A stretch of 64,000 nucleotides of DNA, from assembly GCA_016788425.1 (NCBI GenBank), contig JAEURQ010000004.1:1-64000 (forward strand). Direction: 5' to 3'. The DNA comes from Chthonomonas sp. GTDB taxonomy: Bacteria; Armatimonadota; Fimbriimonadia; Fimbriimonadales; Fimbriimonadaceae. The position numbers and the translations under genes are program-made. The notes under the pieces are model-generated. The model made no database searches and was not told the origin of the DNA. It saw nothing but the letters and a program-made list of their open reading frames with translations. Positions 1 through 9,088 of the stretch are shown one piece after another (the stretch's first letter is position 1; each line of letters starts with the position of its first letter).

Positions 1-738
1 GAGCACCGCGCAACCGTCCTCAAGTTCTTCCGGGCCAGCACGATTCAAAATCCACCCAGCGGACTCATTCACGGAACCAAGGGCGGTGCCTATGTTCACG
101 TGGACAATATCGACAGCATTTTCACGATCAATGAGCTTCGAGAAGTCGCGAAATCCATTGCTTCGGTCGAAGGGATTGAGGACTGGCAAAACCACGGCAA
201 CGTACTTGCAAGCCGAAACAAACCCAAACTCATCGTCCTTGCTTGGGAATTCGAGATGGACCTTCGCCGAAGGGTTGAGGGCGTGGAAGCCGAAACCGGA
301 GTCGAAATCACGCTGAAGTACATTCCCCGCGAAATCATGGAGCCAAACCGAGACACGGTTCAGTTCTTCGACGCGGCGGCTCTGGATGCAGAAGCCGTGA
401 TCAAAGAAAAGGACGGAAAGAAGCAAATTGACGTGAAGCTCACGAACTTCTACCCGGCCCTCACCGAAGTCCCCGATAAGGAACTCGAAGCTCTGAAGGA
501 ACGGGCGGTGAAATCACCCTTTGACTTCATCGACTTTTGGGCGATTGATTTTGAGTACCGAGAAGACAAGCCGTTCGAGCACCACTGGCAGGATTACCGA
601 ACCCGCAAAGATCGGTCGCTCAAAACGACTTCTGATTTGGGTTGGGAGTATGAGACGAAAGGCTTGAAGCGAATCTGCGTGAAGGTGATCGACGTTTTTG
701 GGATTGATACAACCAAGGTGATCGAGGTGAAAGTGTGA
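1..738 (+). CDS. DNA methyltransferase (type III-like Mod), C-terminal part
   Basis: The frame is open from base 1, so this is the 3' end of a gene that starts outside the window; the GTG at 100 is not the start. About 245 residues are visible. They contain GLIHGTKGGAYVHV, then a mixed alpha/beta part with IPREIM, and a tail with FWAIDFEY, DYRTRKDRSL and KVIDVFGIDTTK. This is how site-specific DNA methylases paired with type III-like restriction helicases end. The catalytic DPPY and SAM motifs would lie upstream and cannot be checked. It overlaps the restriction gene by 4 bases, so the two are probably co-translated. The family call comes from remembered similarity of the C-terminus. Confidence 0.7.
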   Translation, partial: EHRATVLKFFRASTIQNPPSGLIHGTKGGAYVHVDNIDSIFTINELREVAKSIASVEGIEDWQNHGNVLASRNKPKLIVLAWEFEMDLRRRVEGVEAETGVEITLKYIPREIMEPNRDTVQFFDAAALDAEAVIKEKDGKKQIDVKLTNFYPALTEVPDKELEALKERAVKSPFDFIDFWAIDFEYREDKPFEHHWQDYRTRKDRSLKTTSDLGWEYETKGLKRICVKVIDVFGIDTTKVIEVKV

Positions 739-3700
739 GTCAAGACTTTTCCGCTTTGGAGCCACTTTACGCACCTTGGGAGGAGCCGAACAAGCACCGC
801 GTCAAAGACGTGGGAATCGTTCCCGGTCGTCGCACTTCTCGGGCAACCCTAGTTCCCTACATTCGGAGCCAAGTTTCGGATTGGCGACACTCGGGTTACG
901 AAGGGGCGAGCGAAACCACGAAAACGCTTCTCAACCACTGGTTCGAAACCGCCCATGAGGACGACTTTAGGTACCACTTCTGCCAGCGAGAGGCCGTTGA
1001 GACAATCATTTGGCTTGCCGAAGTCAAGCGGTACCTGATCCCCTCAGACCTCTTCAGTTCGATTCTCTCCGAAGATCACCCGCACTACACCGCCTTCACG
1101 AACGTCAAGCCGGATGATGACCACTGGGGACGATATTGCTCGAAGCTCGCAACCGGAGCGGGCAAAACAAAGTGCATGAGCTTGGTCATGGCGTGGAGCT
1201 ACTTCCATAGCCTCTATGAAACCGACTCTCCCTTCCCTCGGCATTTTGTGGTCGTCGCGCCAAACCTGATCGTCTTCGACCGACTGAAGGATGACTTCGA
1301 GTCGGCGAAGATTTACTACTCCGACCCGATCTTGCCGCCCGAGTTCCAAGAAGATTTCAATATGCAAGTCGTCATGCAGGACGACTCGGGAGGAGGAAGT
1401 TACCGGGGAACGATCTACCTTACCAACGTTCACCGCCTGTTCCCCAAAAAATCCGATAACGAAAACGTTGCCGGAAGTTCAAGCATCCTCGGACCGACCG
1501 TCAACAAGAACCAAGTTTTCAAGATTGGAGAGCTTCTCCGCAATCGGATTTCTGAGCATCCTTCGGTGATGGTGCTCAACGACGAAGCGCACCACTTGCA
1601 CGACCCCGAATCGGCCTGGAATGAAGCGATTGACGCGATTCACCGCCAAAGCATCACCAAGGGCAACCGAGGAGTAGTCCTTCAAGCTGACTTTACGGCG
1701 ACTCCAAAACACAACAACGGAGACCTCTTCCGGCATATCATCAGTGACTTCCCTTTGGGTGAAGCGGTTGACGCAGGAATCGTGAAGGTTCCGGTGATTG
1801 GACGGTCGGAGGAAATCAAGGCCAATGACGCCGCGGGAGACGCTTTCGAGAAGTACCGAACTCACCTGCTCTTGGGCTATCAACAGTATCAATACATGTG
1901 GGACGAGTGGAATCAGGTTCGAAAGCCGATTCTTTTTGTCATGTGCGAGACCGCGCAAGCCGCGAACGAAATCGCGGCGAAGCTCAACGACGATGAGCGG
2001 TTTCCGTTGCTCAAGGGGAAAGTCCTAAACCTTCACACCCGACTCGAAGGAAAGATCGTCACGCGCAAATCTGGAAAGCAGGAGTGGAAGGAATTCGTCT
2101 ACTCGGAAACCAAACTCAAAGACGATGACCTCAAGGAGATTCGAAGGTGGTCGGCTGACCTTGACAAAGCCGATTCTCCTTACCGATGCGTCGTTTCGGT
2201 TTTGATGCTTCGGGAAGGTTGGGACGTTCGGAACGTGACGACCATTGTTCCGCTTCGACCGTACTCAGCGAAATCGAACATTCTTGCGGAGCAAACCTTG
2301 GGTCGAGGTCTCCGAAGAATGGAGCGGCCCGGCCCGGACGCACCCTTCGAGCGCGTGACGGTCGTCGAGCATCCTTCGATGCTCGCACTTTACAACGAAG
2401 AACTTGAGCAGGAAGGACTCGAACTCGGCTCAATCGAACTCAACGGCCCGAAGCCTCAAACGGTGCCGATCTTTGTTGACCCCAAGAAGGACACTGAGGC
2501 ACTTGATATTCTCATTCCCCAGGTTTCAGATTCAATCGAGACGACGGTCACGCTAAACGAGCTTCAATTTGAGGAGATAGAAGCTCAGTTTCGGAAGGTT
2601 TCGAACGGCAAATTGCCAATTGGAAAAGCAAAGTCGGGGGCGATCAAGTTTGAAGAACGGACGCTTTTTACAGACGAGGTCGTCAAGACCTACGAAATTG
2701 ATCGTGGTTTGTTGGCCCAAGGCTATACCGCTGTTTCCGTGTTTGTGAAGGTGCTTGAAAAGGCCTGTCGGCTACAGAGTGCCCATTCGACTCTTGCCCC
2801 GCTCGTGCAACGGTTCATCGAGGAAGTTCTTTTCGAGCGGCCCATCAGCTTGTTTTCGGGAGAGGTCGATCATCGGCTTGCGGCCCTAGACGTGCGAGAG
2901 CATATCGAAGCAACCTTTGCCCCTCTCATCAAGAGCCAGACCAACAAGGAAACCAAACGCAAAAAGCAGAGTTCCGGTCTTGCGCTTTCCTCTTGGAGAG
3001 CCTTTCAAGCAACCCAGAGTCCAAAGCGACCCTGCGAAGAAGCCGCGAAGACACTCTTCAACCTCGTCGCTTGCGCTAACCATTTCGAAGCTGAGTTTGC
3101 GGCCTTCTGCGACGATTGTCTAGACGTTTCGTCTTTTGCGAAGAATGCCGGACCGCAAAAGCTCGCCATTGACTACCTCTCTGCCAGTGGTCGGCCCGCT
3201 CTCTATTGGCCCGATTTCTTTGTCCGATCAAACTCGGGGACGAACTACCTTGTTGAGACAAAGGGCCAAGAAGATTCTTCCGTAGCACTGAAAGCAAAGG
3301 CCGCTATCGAGTGGTGCAAGGCCGCTTCGAGCGAGAAGCAAAAGTGGGAATATGCCTTTGTCCCTCAGTATCTATTCGACCAGAACACTGAGCCGTCGTT
3401 GGAAGGATTGCTTCGAGCGTGTGAACCAAAGAAGAAAGCCCTAGTTGAGTCACTCAAGACCTCTCAATTGGTTTTGCCGCTCGACTCCACTTCGACCGAA
3501 ACCCGAGATCAAAAGTCAGCCGAATTCTTGAGCGACATTGATGTTTCCTCTCTACCTGAATCTATTCTTCAACTCGTCAAGCAGAGCATTCTTCAGTTGG
3601 ACTACGACAAACGAATGCAAAGTCCTCGTTACGGAGCCTGCTTCCAAACGCTCTTTGAAGCACTTGAAAATCTCTGTGGCACACTCCTGATTTCCCTCGC

Positions 3701-4127
3701 CTCACCGATCATTCCCCAGTCACCGAACGAGCATCGAACATTCTTTGATCCCTACTTACCGAGTGGGGTCGAAAACCTATCTCCATTGCTTCGTGATCAG
3801 GCAAAGAAGCTTCGGCGCAACGTTGTTGACCGAGGTCGATCAAATCTCTTGGGCAACTTCTTGTTCATGCTTGGATTCTCTAGGCAAACTAAGTTCAGCC
3901 AGGTTCATGGGGTCCCTATCTGGGACGCAGTTCGAGAAGCTTTTGGCGATTCATCCTTCGATGAACTCTATGATCAGATTGACTCCTGCAACGCTTTTCG
4001 AAACACCTACATAGCTCATGGAGATACTCCTCTGACTGATCCGGCTCTAGCCGAAGACAATCTGAGGAGCTGGATACAGTGCATCATCGAGCTACATTCC
4101 GAAGTGAATTCTAGGACTTCCCATTAA
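735..4127 (+). CDS. Type III-like restriction endonuclease (SF2 helicase + PD-(D/E)XK), with HEPN-like tail
   Basis: An 1130-residue translocase-nuclease that would cut DNA lacking the partner's methylation. Visible motifs are Walker A ATGAGKT (139-145), DEAH (283-286), TATP (321-324) and a motif VI arginine run QTLGRGLRR (520-528). A PD-(D/E)XK nuclease follows, with D827 in WPDFF and E841-T-K843. It resembles the BPTD_3080-type restriction enzymes. The last 170 or so residues are helical and end in RNTYIAH (R1089, H1095), an Rx5H motif of the kind found in HEPN RNases; calling that a HEPN domain is inference. The 3' end overlaps the convergent integrase gene by 17 bases. GC is lower than in the rest of the window. 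Confidence 0.85.
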   Translation: MSQDFSALEPLYAPWEEPNKHRVKDVGIVPGRRTSRATLVPYIRSQVSDWRHSGYEGASETTKTLLNHWFETAHEDDFRYHFCQREAVETIIWLAEVKRYLIPSDLFSSILSEDHPHYTAFTNVKPDDDHWGRYCSKLATGAGKTKCMSLVMAWSYFHSLYETDSPFPRHFVVVAPNLIVFDRLKDDFESAKIYYSDPILPPEFQEDFNMQVVMQDDSGGGSYRGTIYLTNVHRLFPKKSDNENVAGSSSILGPTVNKNQVFKIGELLRNRISEHPSVMVLNDEAHHLHDPESAWNEAIDAIHRQSITKGNRGVVLQADFTATPKHNNGDLFRHIISDFPLGEAVDAGIVKVPVIGRSEEIKANDAAGDAFEKYRTHLLLGYQQYQYMWDEWNQVRKPILFVMCETAQAANEIAAKLNDDERFPLLKGKVLNLHTRLEGKIVTRKSGKQEWKEFVYSETKLKDDDLKEIRRWSADLDKADSPYRCVVSVLMLREGWDVRNVTTIVPLRPYSAKSNILAEQTLGRGLRRMERPGPDAPFERVTVVEHPSMLALYNEELEQEGLELGSIELNGPKPQTVPIFVDPKKDTEALDILIPQVSDSIETTVTLNELQFEEIEAQFRKVSNGKLPIGKAKSGAIKFEERTLFTDEVVKTYEIDRGLLAQGYTAVSVFVKVLEKACRLQSAHSTLAPLVQRFIEEVLFERPISLFSGEVDHRLAALDVREHIEATFAPLIKSQTNKETKRKKQSSGLALSSWRAFQATQSPKRPCEEAAKTLFNLVACANHFEAEFAAFCDDCLDVSSFAKNAGPQKLAIDYLSASGRPALYWPDFFVRSNSGTNYLVETKGQEDSSVALKAKAAIEWCKAASSEKQKWEYAFVPQYLFDQNTEPSLEGLLRACEPKKKALVESLKTSQLVLPLDSTSTETRDQKSAEFLSDIDVSSLPESILQLVKQSILQLDYDKRMQSPRYGACFQTLFEALENLCGTLLISLASPIIPQSPNEHRTFFDPYLPSGVENLSPLLRDQAKKLRRNVVDRGRSNLLGNFLFMLGFSRQTKFSQVHGVPIWDAVREAFGDSSFDELYDQIDSCNAFRNTYIAHGDTPLTDPALAEDNLRSWIQCIIELHSEVNSRTSH

Positions 4128-5250
4128 GAAGGCGTTCTAGCCCATTCACGGCATCGGATTCCAGTGCCGGAACAAGGTGAACGTAAGTGTCGGCGGTCAA
4201 ACTGATTTGCGAGTGCCCGAGGACATCAGAAACAGTCTTGATGCTCACTCCAGATTGAAGCATCAATGTTGCCGCAGAATGCCGCAGATCATGAACTCGG
4301 ATTCTTGGCTCTTCGATACGGTCCATGAGTTCATCGAGAATTCGTCCGACCTTCCTCGGATCGAGCGGTGTACCGATTGAAGAAGTAAAGACGTGTCCGC
4401 TGTCAACCCATTCAGACCACTCTTCCTTAAGCTGCAACTGACGCTCTCGCTGTGCCCGGAGTCGTTGCACGAGGATATCCGGGAGCCTCATTGTCCGCTT
4501 TGACTTTTGGGTCTTCAGTTGGGTTAGCAATAGAACCCCATTTTCGTATTGAAGTTGGCCCAACACTTGGACTGTTCCTTCTTCAAAATTGACTGCTTCC
4601 CACTTCAACCCGAGTGCTTCCCCTTTCCTCAAGCCAAGGGTAAGAATGGTCTGTATTAGCAATCCTTGGGGATGATCATTGCAGGCGGCAATCAACTTGA
4701 CAGCGACTTCGTCTCGCAGTGCTGAAGCGGTCTTGTGCTCCACTCTTGGCGATTTCGTCTTTCGAACAACGTTTTGCGTGAGGAGGTCGTCTCTAAACGC
4801 CTGTTCGAGCATGTTGTTGAGAACAATCCGAATGATTCGAATTGTATTCGCTGACTTGCCTTGCTTTTCGTGGAGCCGAAACAGGTTCACGACTGATTCA
4901 CGCGTGATGGCACTCAGCTTCAGACTCCCTAGGTACGGACGAATGTAGCTTTCGACCATGAGTTGGTAGCTCCGATACGTTGAAGGCCGCACTTCGGATT
5001 GACGTTCGTTCAGCCACTGCGTGAGGTACTCGCTTACCGTTGGTTCCTGTTTGGAAAGGTCCTTGCCGCGTCCTCGTTGGCGGTTCATTTCTTCGAGCCA
5101 CTTATTGCCTTCAACCTTTGTTTTTGCGTTGAAGGTCTTGTGACGAGTTTTGCCCTCGGCGTCCTTGACCTCTATGCGACAAAACCAAATGTCTCCTTTC
5201 TTCGTGATAGAACCTGAACCTTTCGCTCGACGGTTTGTTGTACGTTTCAT
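4111..5250 (-). CDS. Tyrosine site-specific recombinase (phage-type integrase)
   Basis: A 379-residue integrase. The N-terminus (about 10-60) looks like an arm-binding domain, residues 70-165 form the SAM-like core-binding domain, and the rest is the catalytic domain. The catalytic set is readable: R208 in TLGLRKGEALGL, probably K246, H320-x-x-R323 in VHDLRHSAAT, H346 in LGHS and Y356 in ADTYVH. It should excise and integrate the element carrying 1-8900, most plausibly at the 3' end of tRNA-Lys at 8901. Its start overlaps the stop of the upstream 324-aa gene (TAATG), so they form one transcript. Confidence 0.93.
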   Translation of the reverse strand: MKRTTNRRAKGSGSITKKGDIWFCRIEVKDAEGKTRHKTFNAKTKVEGNKWLEEMNRQRGRGKDLSKQEPTVSEYLTQWLNERQSEVRPSTYRSYQLMVESYIRPYLGSLKLSAITRESVVNLFRLHEKQGKSANTIRIIRIVLNNMLEQAFRDDLLTQNVVRKTKSPRVEHKTASALRDEVAVKLIAACNDHPQGLLIQTILTLGLRKGEALGLKWEAVNFEEGTVQVLGQLQYENGVLLLTQLKTQKSKRTMRLPDILVQRLRAQRERQLQLKEEWSEWVDSGHVFTSSIGTPLDPRKVGRILDELMDRIEEPRIRVHDLRHSAATLMLQSGVSIKTVSDVLGHSQISLTADTYVHLVPALESDAVNGLERLLNGKS

Positions 5251-6224
5251 TAAAAGTCACCTCCTAGCTTGCCCTTAAGAAGCAGACCCGCCCTTGCCGC
5301 CCTTATATCGCGCCTGAGGTTCGCATCACTTTGAGAGATTGAGAGGTCTGGGAACCGAACTCGCATAACTCGTCTGACTTCTGCCAAATCTGGTTCCGAA
5401 CTTCCGAGTTCGATGGAGACGAGGGCAAGAGCCTTTCTCGTTCGAGTCAAACTCTTTGTTTTGAACATGTGCGAACGCACTTCGTTGTATAGATATCCGA
5501 CGTCCTTGACGCTCATCCAAACCGGAACGCGGAGAGTGATCAGAGAAGCAATGGGAAACTTGTCGTTTCCCGAGACTTCAATAGACGGAACACGGAAATG
5601 CGGGACTTCTCCCAGGAGGATCATTCCTACGATCTCCGATCTAACCCAAGGCACAATTCCCGAAATGCGGGCAACTAGGAATCCGAGATCAACCAACGGT
5701 TGATTTCTCGGTGAGTAAACGATAACCGCTGAATTCGAGCCGACCCGAACCGACAGAAGCTTCGGTTCATCTTGCTCTTGAACTTTGACTGACGCGGCTT
5801 TTGCCCGCAACCGACTGATGAGTTCTTCAGCATTTGTCCAAGGCAGTTGCTTTTTTATGGCGGCAAGTTCTTCACGAAACAGTTTCTCTACTTCCGCTTT
5901 TAGTGCAAGCGAAGTGAGCCACTCTTCTCCTTCATCGGTATCTAGAAGGGCCGCGTCGGACTCGAAATCAGTGACGCTCGTGACACTGTTTTTGCTCCCG
6001 AGATCATTCTTGACGCGAGAACGCACAGACCCAAGTACGTCCTCAATCTCTTCCCGAAGTTCAGCCAGGTCCGCCGAACTTTGGCTCGCAACGAAGTTGT
6101 TGTAAGCATTCGTTACTTGAATGCTATCACGGAGCCTTCTGAAGTCAGCGTCGGAGAGTTGGCGTCCGGAAGCTTCTTCTAGATTAGCTCTGCTATCCTC
6201 TGGCATCATTTTATATCGTTTCAT
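5250..6224 (-). CDS. Element protein of unknown function, 324 aa
   Basis: I do not recognise this protein. The N-terminal half (to about residue 150) is charged and probably helical, with several ELREEIEDVL-like stretches. The middle (about 155-235) is hydrophobic beta-like sequence, and the C-terminus ends in a basic segment (RRDIRAARAG). There is no membrane helix or signal peptide. It is translationally coupled to the integrase and divergent from the excisionase and primase genes, so it may be a regulator or accessory factor of the element; that role comes from position only. Confidence 0.6.
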   Translation of the reverse strand: MKRYKMMPEDSRANLEEASGRQLSDADFRRLRDSIQVTNAYNNFVASQSSADLAELREEIEDVLGSVRSRVKNDLGSKNSVTSVTDFESDAALLDTDEGEEWLTSLALKAEVEKLFREELAAIKKQLPWTNAEELISRLRAKAASVKVQEQDEPKLLSVRVGSNSAVIVYSPRNQPLVDLGFLVARISGIVPWVRSEIVGMILLGEVPHFRVPSIEVSGNDKFPIASLITLRVPVWMSVKDVGYLYNEVRSHMFKTKSLTRTRKALALVSIELGSSEPDLAEVRRVMRVRFPDLSISQSDANLRRDIRAARAGLLLKGKLGGDF

Positions 6225-6298
6225 TCTGATTATCGTTCTTGATTATGATTCATTTGTTCATGGGTGTCAAGAGTGCCCTGTGAACAAAGAGGACAATC
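6225..6298. promoter_or_regulatory. Divergent control region of the integrated element
   Basis: This is a 74-bp AT-rich gap between the minus-strand int operon and the plus-strand excisionase-primase operon. It holds an inverted repeat TTTGTTCA (6253-6260) / TGAACAAA (6281-6288), extended inward by GGG/CCC, which suits an operator. Two GATTAT direct repeats (6228-6233 and 6241-6246) lie beside the start of the minus-strand gene; read on that strand the first gives GATAAT, a possible -10. Functionally this resembles an integration/excision switch; that is inference. Confidence 0.45.
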
Positions 6299-6505
6299 AT
6301 GGAGAAACAGTTTTTCAAGACAAGTGAAGCCGCCGAAGTGATCGGCATTTCCCGAACAGGAATCTACAAGTTGATCTGGCAGGGACGCCTCGCCAGTATC
6401 CTGATCAACGGCCGCAACCGGAGGATTCCCCGAGCGTCACTCGAAGAGTTCATTCGGGCCGAGAACGACCGGGCAAACCACGTTCACAAGGAGGTAACTC
6501 AATGA
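6299..6505 (+). CDS. Excisionase-family helix-turn-helix protein
   Basis: A 68-residue protein with the MerR/Xis-type winged HTH: FFKTSEAAEVIGISRTGIYKLIWQGRLASI, followed by RRIPRASLEEFI. Proteins of this form act as recombination directionality factors or small repressors in integrative elements. The purine-rich AGAGGA lies just upstream of the ATG. Its stop overlaps the primase start (ATGA), and a strong AAGGAGG site for that gene lies inside this one. It probably also binds the inverted repeat just upstream. Confidence 0.8.
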   Translation: MEKQFFKTSEAAEVIGISRTGIYKLIWQGRLASILINGRNRRIPRASLEEFIRAENDRANHVHKEVTQ

Positions 6506-8784
6506 CTTGCCTTCAATGGTCAAGAAAGTACGTGGACTTGGGGTTTTCTCCAATCCCGTTAGCCAAGGGAAAGAAGCATTGCGCGTTGAGGGGATGGCCC
6601 TCGAAGGACTTCACGTCGGACCTCGAAGCATCATTTCGAAGCGCATCAGGAGTTGCGCTCCACTTGAAGGACGGCTTGACTCAGGTTGACTTCGACTGCA
6701 AGGAGGCTGAGCTTCTCGGTCAGGAACTATTGCCTACAACTGGAGCAATCAGCGGAAGGCAATCAAGTCCCCAAATGCACCTTGTTTTTAGGGTGATTGG
6801 ACGACCCGTAAAGCGGTCTTTCAAGCTGAGCATGGGGACCGGGCGGGACATGATCGTCGAAATTCGCTCTGCTATGGGGGCGAGTGAAGGGGTTGCTATG
6901 CCAGTGGAACCTAGCTTTCATCCAGAAGGAGAGCAATACGCTTGGCACACACTAGGGGAGCCTGCTGAGGTGAGTGGCGAAGACCTCATCAGAGCGTGTG
7001 TCGAGGTGACGATTGGAACAGCGATAGCAAGAGTCGCGAAAAGTGGCTCCAGGCATGAAGTTTATCTTCGTACGGCTTCAGTGATGCTTCGCCGAGGTTG
7101 GACTTCGGAACGAGTCAAACGAATCTTTCGGTCCGTTTGCCGCGTGATTGGTGACCAAGAAGTGAGCGATAGATTGAAGGCAGTCGATACAACGGAATCG
7201 AAGATTGAGAATGGTGAAGCAGTCACGACTGACGAAGACTTATCGGAACTGTTTTCTAACCCAAAATGCTTCGGCGAATTCGTGAGGTTAATTGAGGGAG
7301 ATTCTACTTCACCGAGTAAGAGAGCGAAAAATGAGACCGATTCACTCAAAAGAAGCATCGTAGACGAATGCCTCAAATTGAGTCGCGTCAAGGATAGAAC
7401 TGGCATCGTGTATGTTCGGATTCCAACACGGCAAGGACACAACGTCGTATCAATCGAATCGCGTGACTTCAATGATTGGATTTCTTCGATAGCCTTCACA
7501 AGGTTCAAAGCACCAAGCAAGCAACTGATCCAAGACTCCATTCACTATGTACTCAGTCTCACGAGAACGGACGCAGAAACCCCGACGGTTCAGCCGAAGG
7601 TTAGATGCTCCAGAGAAGGCGATATCATTTGGGTTCAGTTGGGGCCGTCAAGGTTTGTGAGAATCGACTCTAACGGCTGGGAGGTAGTTTCGGAATCTCC
7701 AGTTTGGTTCTTATGGTCGCCCGCGATGGAGGAGCTTCCGGACCCGAAGAATGGACAAAAACTAAGCATAGTCCGCGAGCTAATAGGAATCTCAAGGAAC
7801 TACTCTTGGCTCGCAGTTTGCTCATGGTTAATCTCCGCCACGGCGGGCCAAGGCCCGTTTCCGGTTCTTCTTGTGAACGGGCCTCAGGGCTCCGGAAAGT
7901 CAACTCTTTGTGCCGCCCTGAAGAGCCTAGTTGATCCTGAATCAAGCTCTTCTATTGGAAGCGGCAACCTTAGTCAAGAACGGCTCTTCCAACTCGCCAA
8001 AAGAAGGCACGTCCTGATGATCGACAACCAAAGTACAGTGTCAGCGGAAATGAGCGACGGACTTTGCCGACTCGCTTCGGGTGGCGAGGTGATCAATAGG
8101 CGGCTATACACTGATGACGAAGAGCTTCACTACCAGGCGAGCAGACCTCTCATTCTCAACGGAATAACAGAGTTCGCAACTGCTCCAGACCTCCTTGACA
8201 GATCAGTTCTCTGCATACTTGATCCCGTCTCGCCAGAGAAGCGGAAACTGCTAGCCGACTTAAATACTCGTCTCCAGAGCTACAGGTCAGAGCTTTTAGG
8301 GGCGATCTATGGCGCGATCTCTGTTGGCCTACGGCGAATTCAATCTGGTTTCAAACCTGAGTTACCTCGAAATGCGGATTCTATGCTTCTCGCGTTGGCT
8401 TGCGAAGAGAGTTTCGAGTGCCCTCAAACAACGTTACTGGAAATGATCGAGGAGACAAGTTCCGTACAATCGGAAGTCGCACTGGACAATTCTCCGGTTG
8501 GAAGAGTTGCTCTGATTCTAGGGCGCACCGGTTGGAAAGGAACCTCAACTGATTTTTTTGAGGAAATGAGTCAACGAGATATGACAAAACCAGGCATGGG
8601 CCTTACGTCGCGTAAGGTCAAGCGTGAGCTTGACCGTCTCCGAGGTGATCTGTTCAAGAAAGGGGTCTCGTACGATACGAAGCGCACGAATGAAGAGAGA
8701 TTGATCATTCTGGAACCCCTTCTGGACTCGGTTGAAGAACCCAAGAAGTCATTTCGAATCTCGAAGAAGAATCCTGAGTCTTGA
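6502..8784 (+). CDS. Primase-polymerase / helicase replication protein
   Basis: A 760-residue protein with two parts. The N-terminus (about 1-160) resembles bifunctional primase/polymerase (Prim-Pol) domains: D63-F-D65 as a likely metal-binding pair, then a conserved His (H93) in QMHLVF. The C-terminal half has a P-loop ATPase, GPQGSGKST (460-468), a Walker B VLMIDN (504-509) and the sensor-like PLILNGI, as in D5/SF3-type helicases of phages and satellites. It would replicate the excised element. It begins within the stop codon of the excisionase gene. Confidence 0.8.
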   Translation: MTCLQWSRKYVDLGFSPIPLAKGKKHCALRGWPSKDFTSDLEASFRSASGVALHLKDGLTQVDFDCKEAELLGQELLPTTGAISGRQSSPQMHLVFRVIGRPVKRSFKLSMGTGRDMIVEIRSAMGASEGVAMPVEPSFHPEGEQYAWHTLGEPAEVSGEDLIRACVEVTIGTAIARVAKSGSRHEVYLRTASVMLRRGWTSERVKRIFRSVCRVIGDQEVSDRLKAVDTTESKIENGEAVTTDEDLSELFSNPKCFGEFVRLIEGDSTSPSKRAKNETDSLKRSIVDECLKLSRVKDRTGIVYVRIPTRQGHNVVSIESRDFNDWISSIAFTRFKAPSKQLIQDSIHYVLSLTRTDAETPTVQPKVRCSREGDIIWVQLGPSRFVRIDSNGWEVVSESPVWFLWSPAMEELPDPKNGQKLSIVRELIGISRNYSWLAVCSWLISATAGQGPFPVLLVNGPQGSGKSTLCAALKSLVDPESSSSIGSGNLSQERLFQLAKRRHVLMIDNQSTVSAEMSDGLCRLASGGEVINRRLYTDDEELHYQASRPLILNGITEFATAPDLLDRSVLCILDPVSPEKRKLLADLNTRLQSYRSELLGAIYGAISVGLRRIQSGFKPELPRNADSMLLALACEESFECPQTTLLEMIEETSSVQSEVALDNSPVGRVALILGRTGWKGTSTDFFEEMSQRDMTKPGMGLTSRKVKRELDRLRGDLFKKGVSYDTKRTNEERLIILEPLLDSVEEPKKSFRISKKNPES

Positions 8785-8795
8785 GAAGTGTTCAA

Positions 8796-8832
8796 GGACG
8801 TTTCTGGACGTTACTGTAGTCTCAATGTAGTC
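8796..8832. repeat. Helically phased short direct repeats beside the presumed att site
   Basis: Two copies of GGACGTT (8796-8802 and 8806-8812, 10-bp period) are followed by two copies of TGTAGTC (8815-8821 and 8826-8832, 11-bp period). They lie 70-105 bp from the tRNA-Lys 3' end. Spacing near one helical turn and position next to an attachment site suit integrase arm-type or Xis binding sites. The repeats are visible directly; their role is inferred. Confidence 0.4.
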
Positions 8833-8862
8833 CAAACTAAAACAGGGAGCCACTAAATGCAG

Positions 8863-8888
8863 AAAATCCCGCTCCGAGGCGGGATTTT
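8863..8888. terminator. Bidirectional intrinsic terminator
   Basis: A perfect 10-bp stem AAAATCCCGC / GCGGGATTTT (8863-8872 and 8879-8888) with a 6-base loop. The A and T runs at either side let it terminate transcription from both directions: the primase operon from the left and tRNA-Lys from the right. Confidence 0.75.
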
Positions 8889-8900
8889 GAACCTAAAACT

Positions 8901-8976
<76 letters not shown>

Positions 8977-8990
8977 ATCGGACAGCCACC

Positions 8991-9019
8991 ATTATACCAC
9001 GCCCAAAATGCGTGAGCAA
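8991..9019 (-). promoter_or_regulatory. Promoter of tRNA-Lys
   Basis: On the minus strand, TTGCTC (9014-9019) and TATAAT (8991-8996) are separated by 17 bases, with the tRNA 5' end 14 bases downstream of the -10. The promoter covers 9008, which argues against the early ATG there as the start of the CBM9 gene. Confidence 0.7.
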
Positions 9020-9088
9020 CCCGAGCGACTCGCAATCGGCGAGCAGGGGCGGCGCGAGCCCGGCAAGGAACAGGGCAAACTCTCCGGC

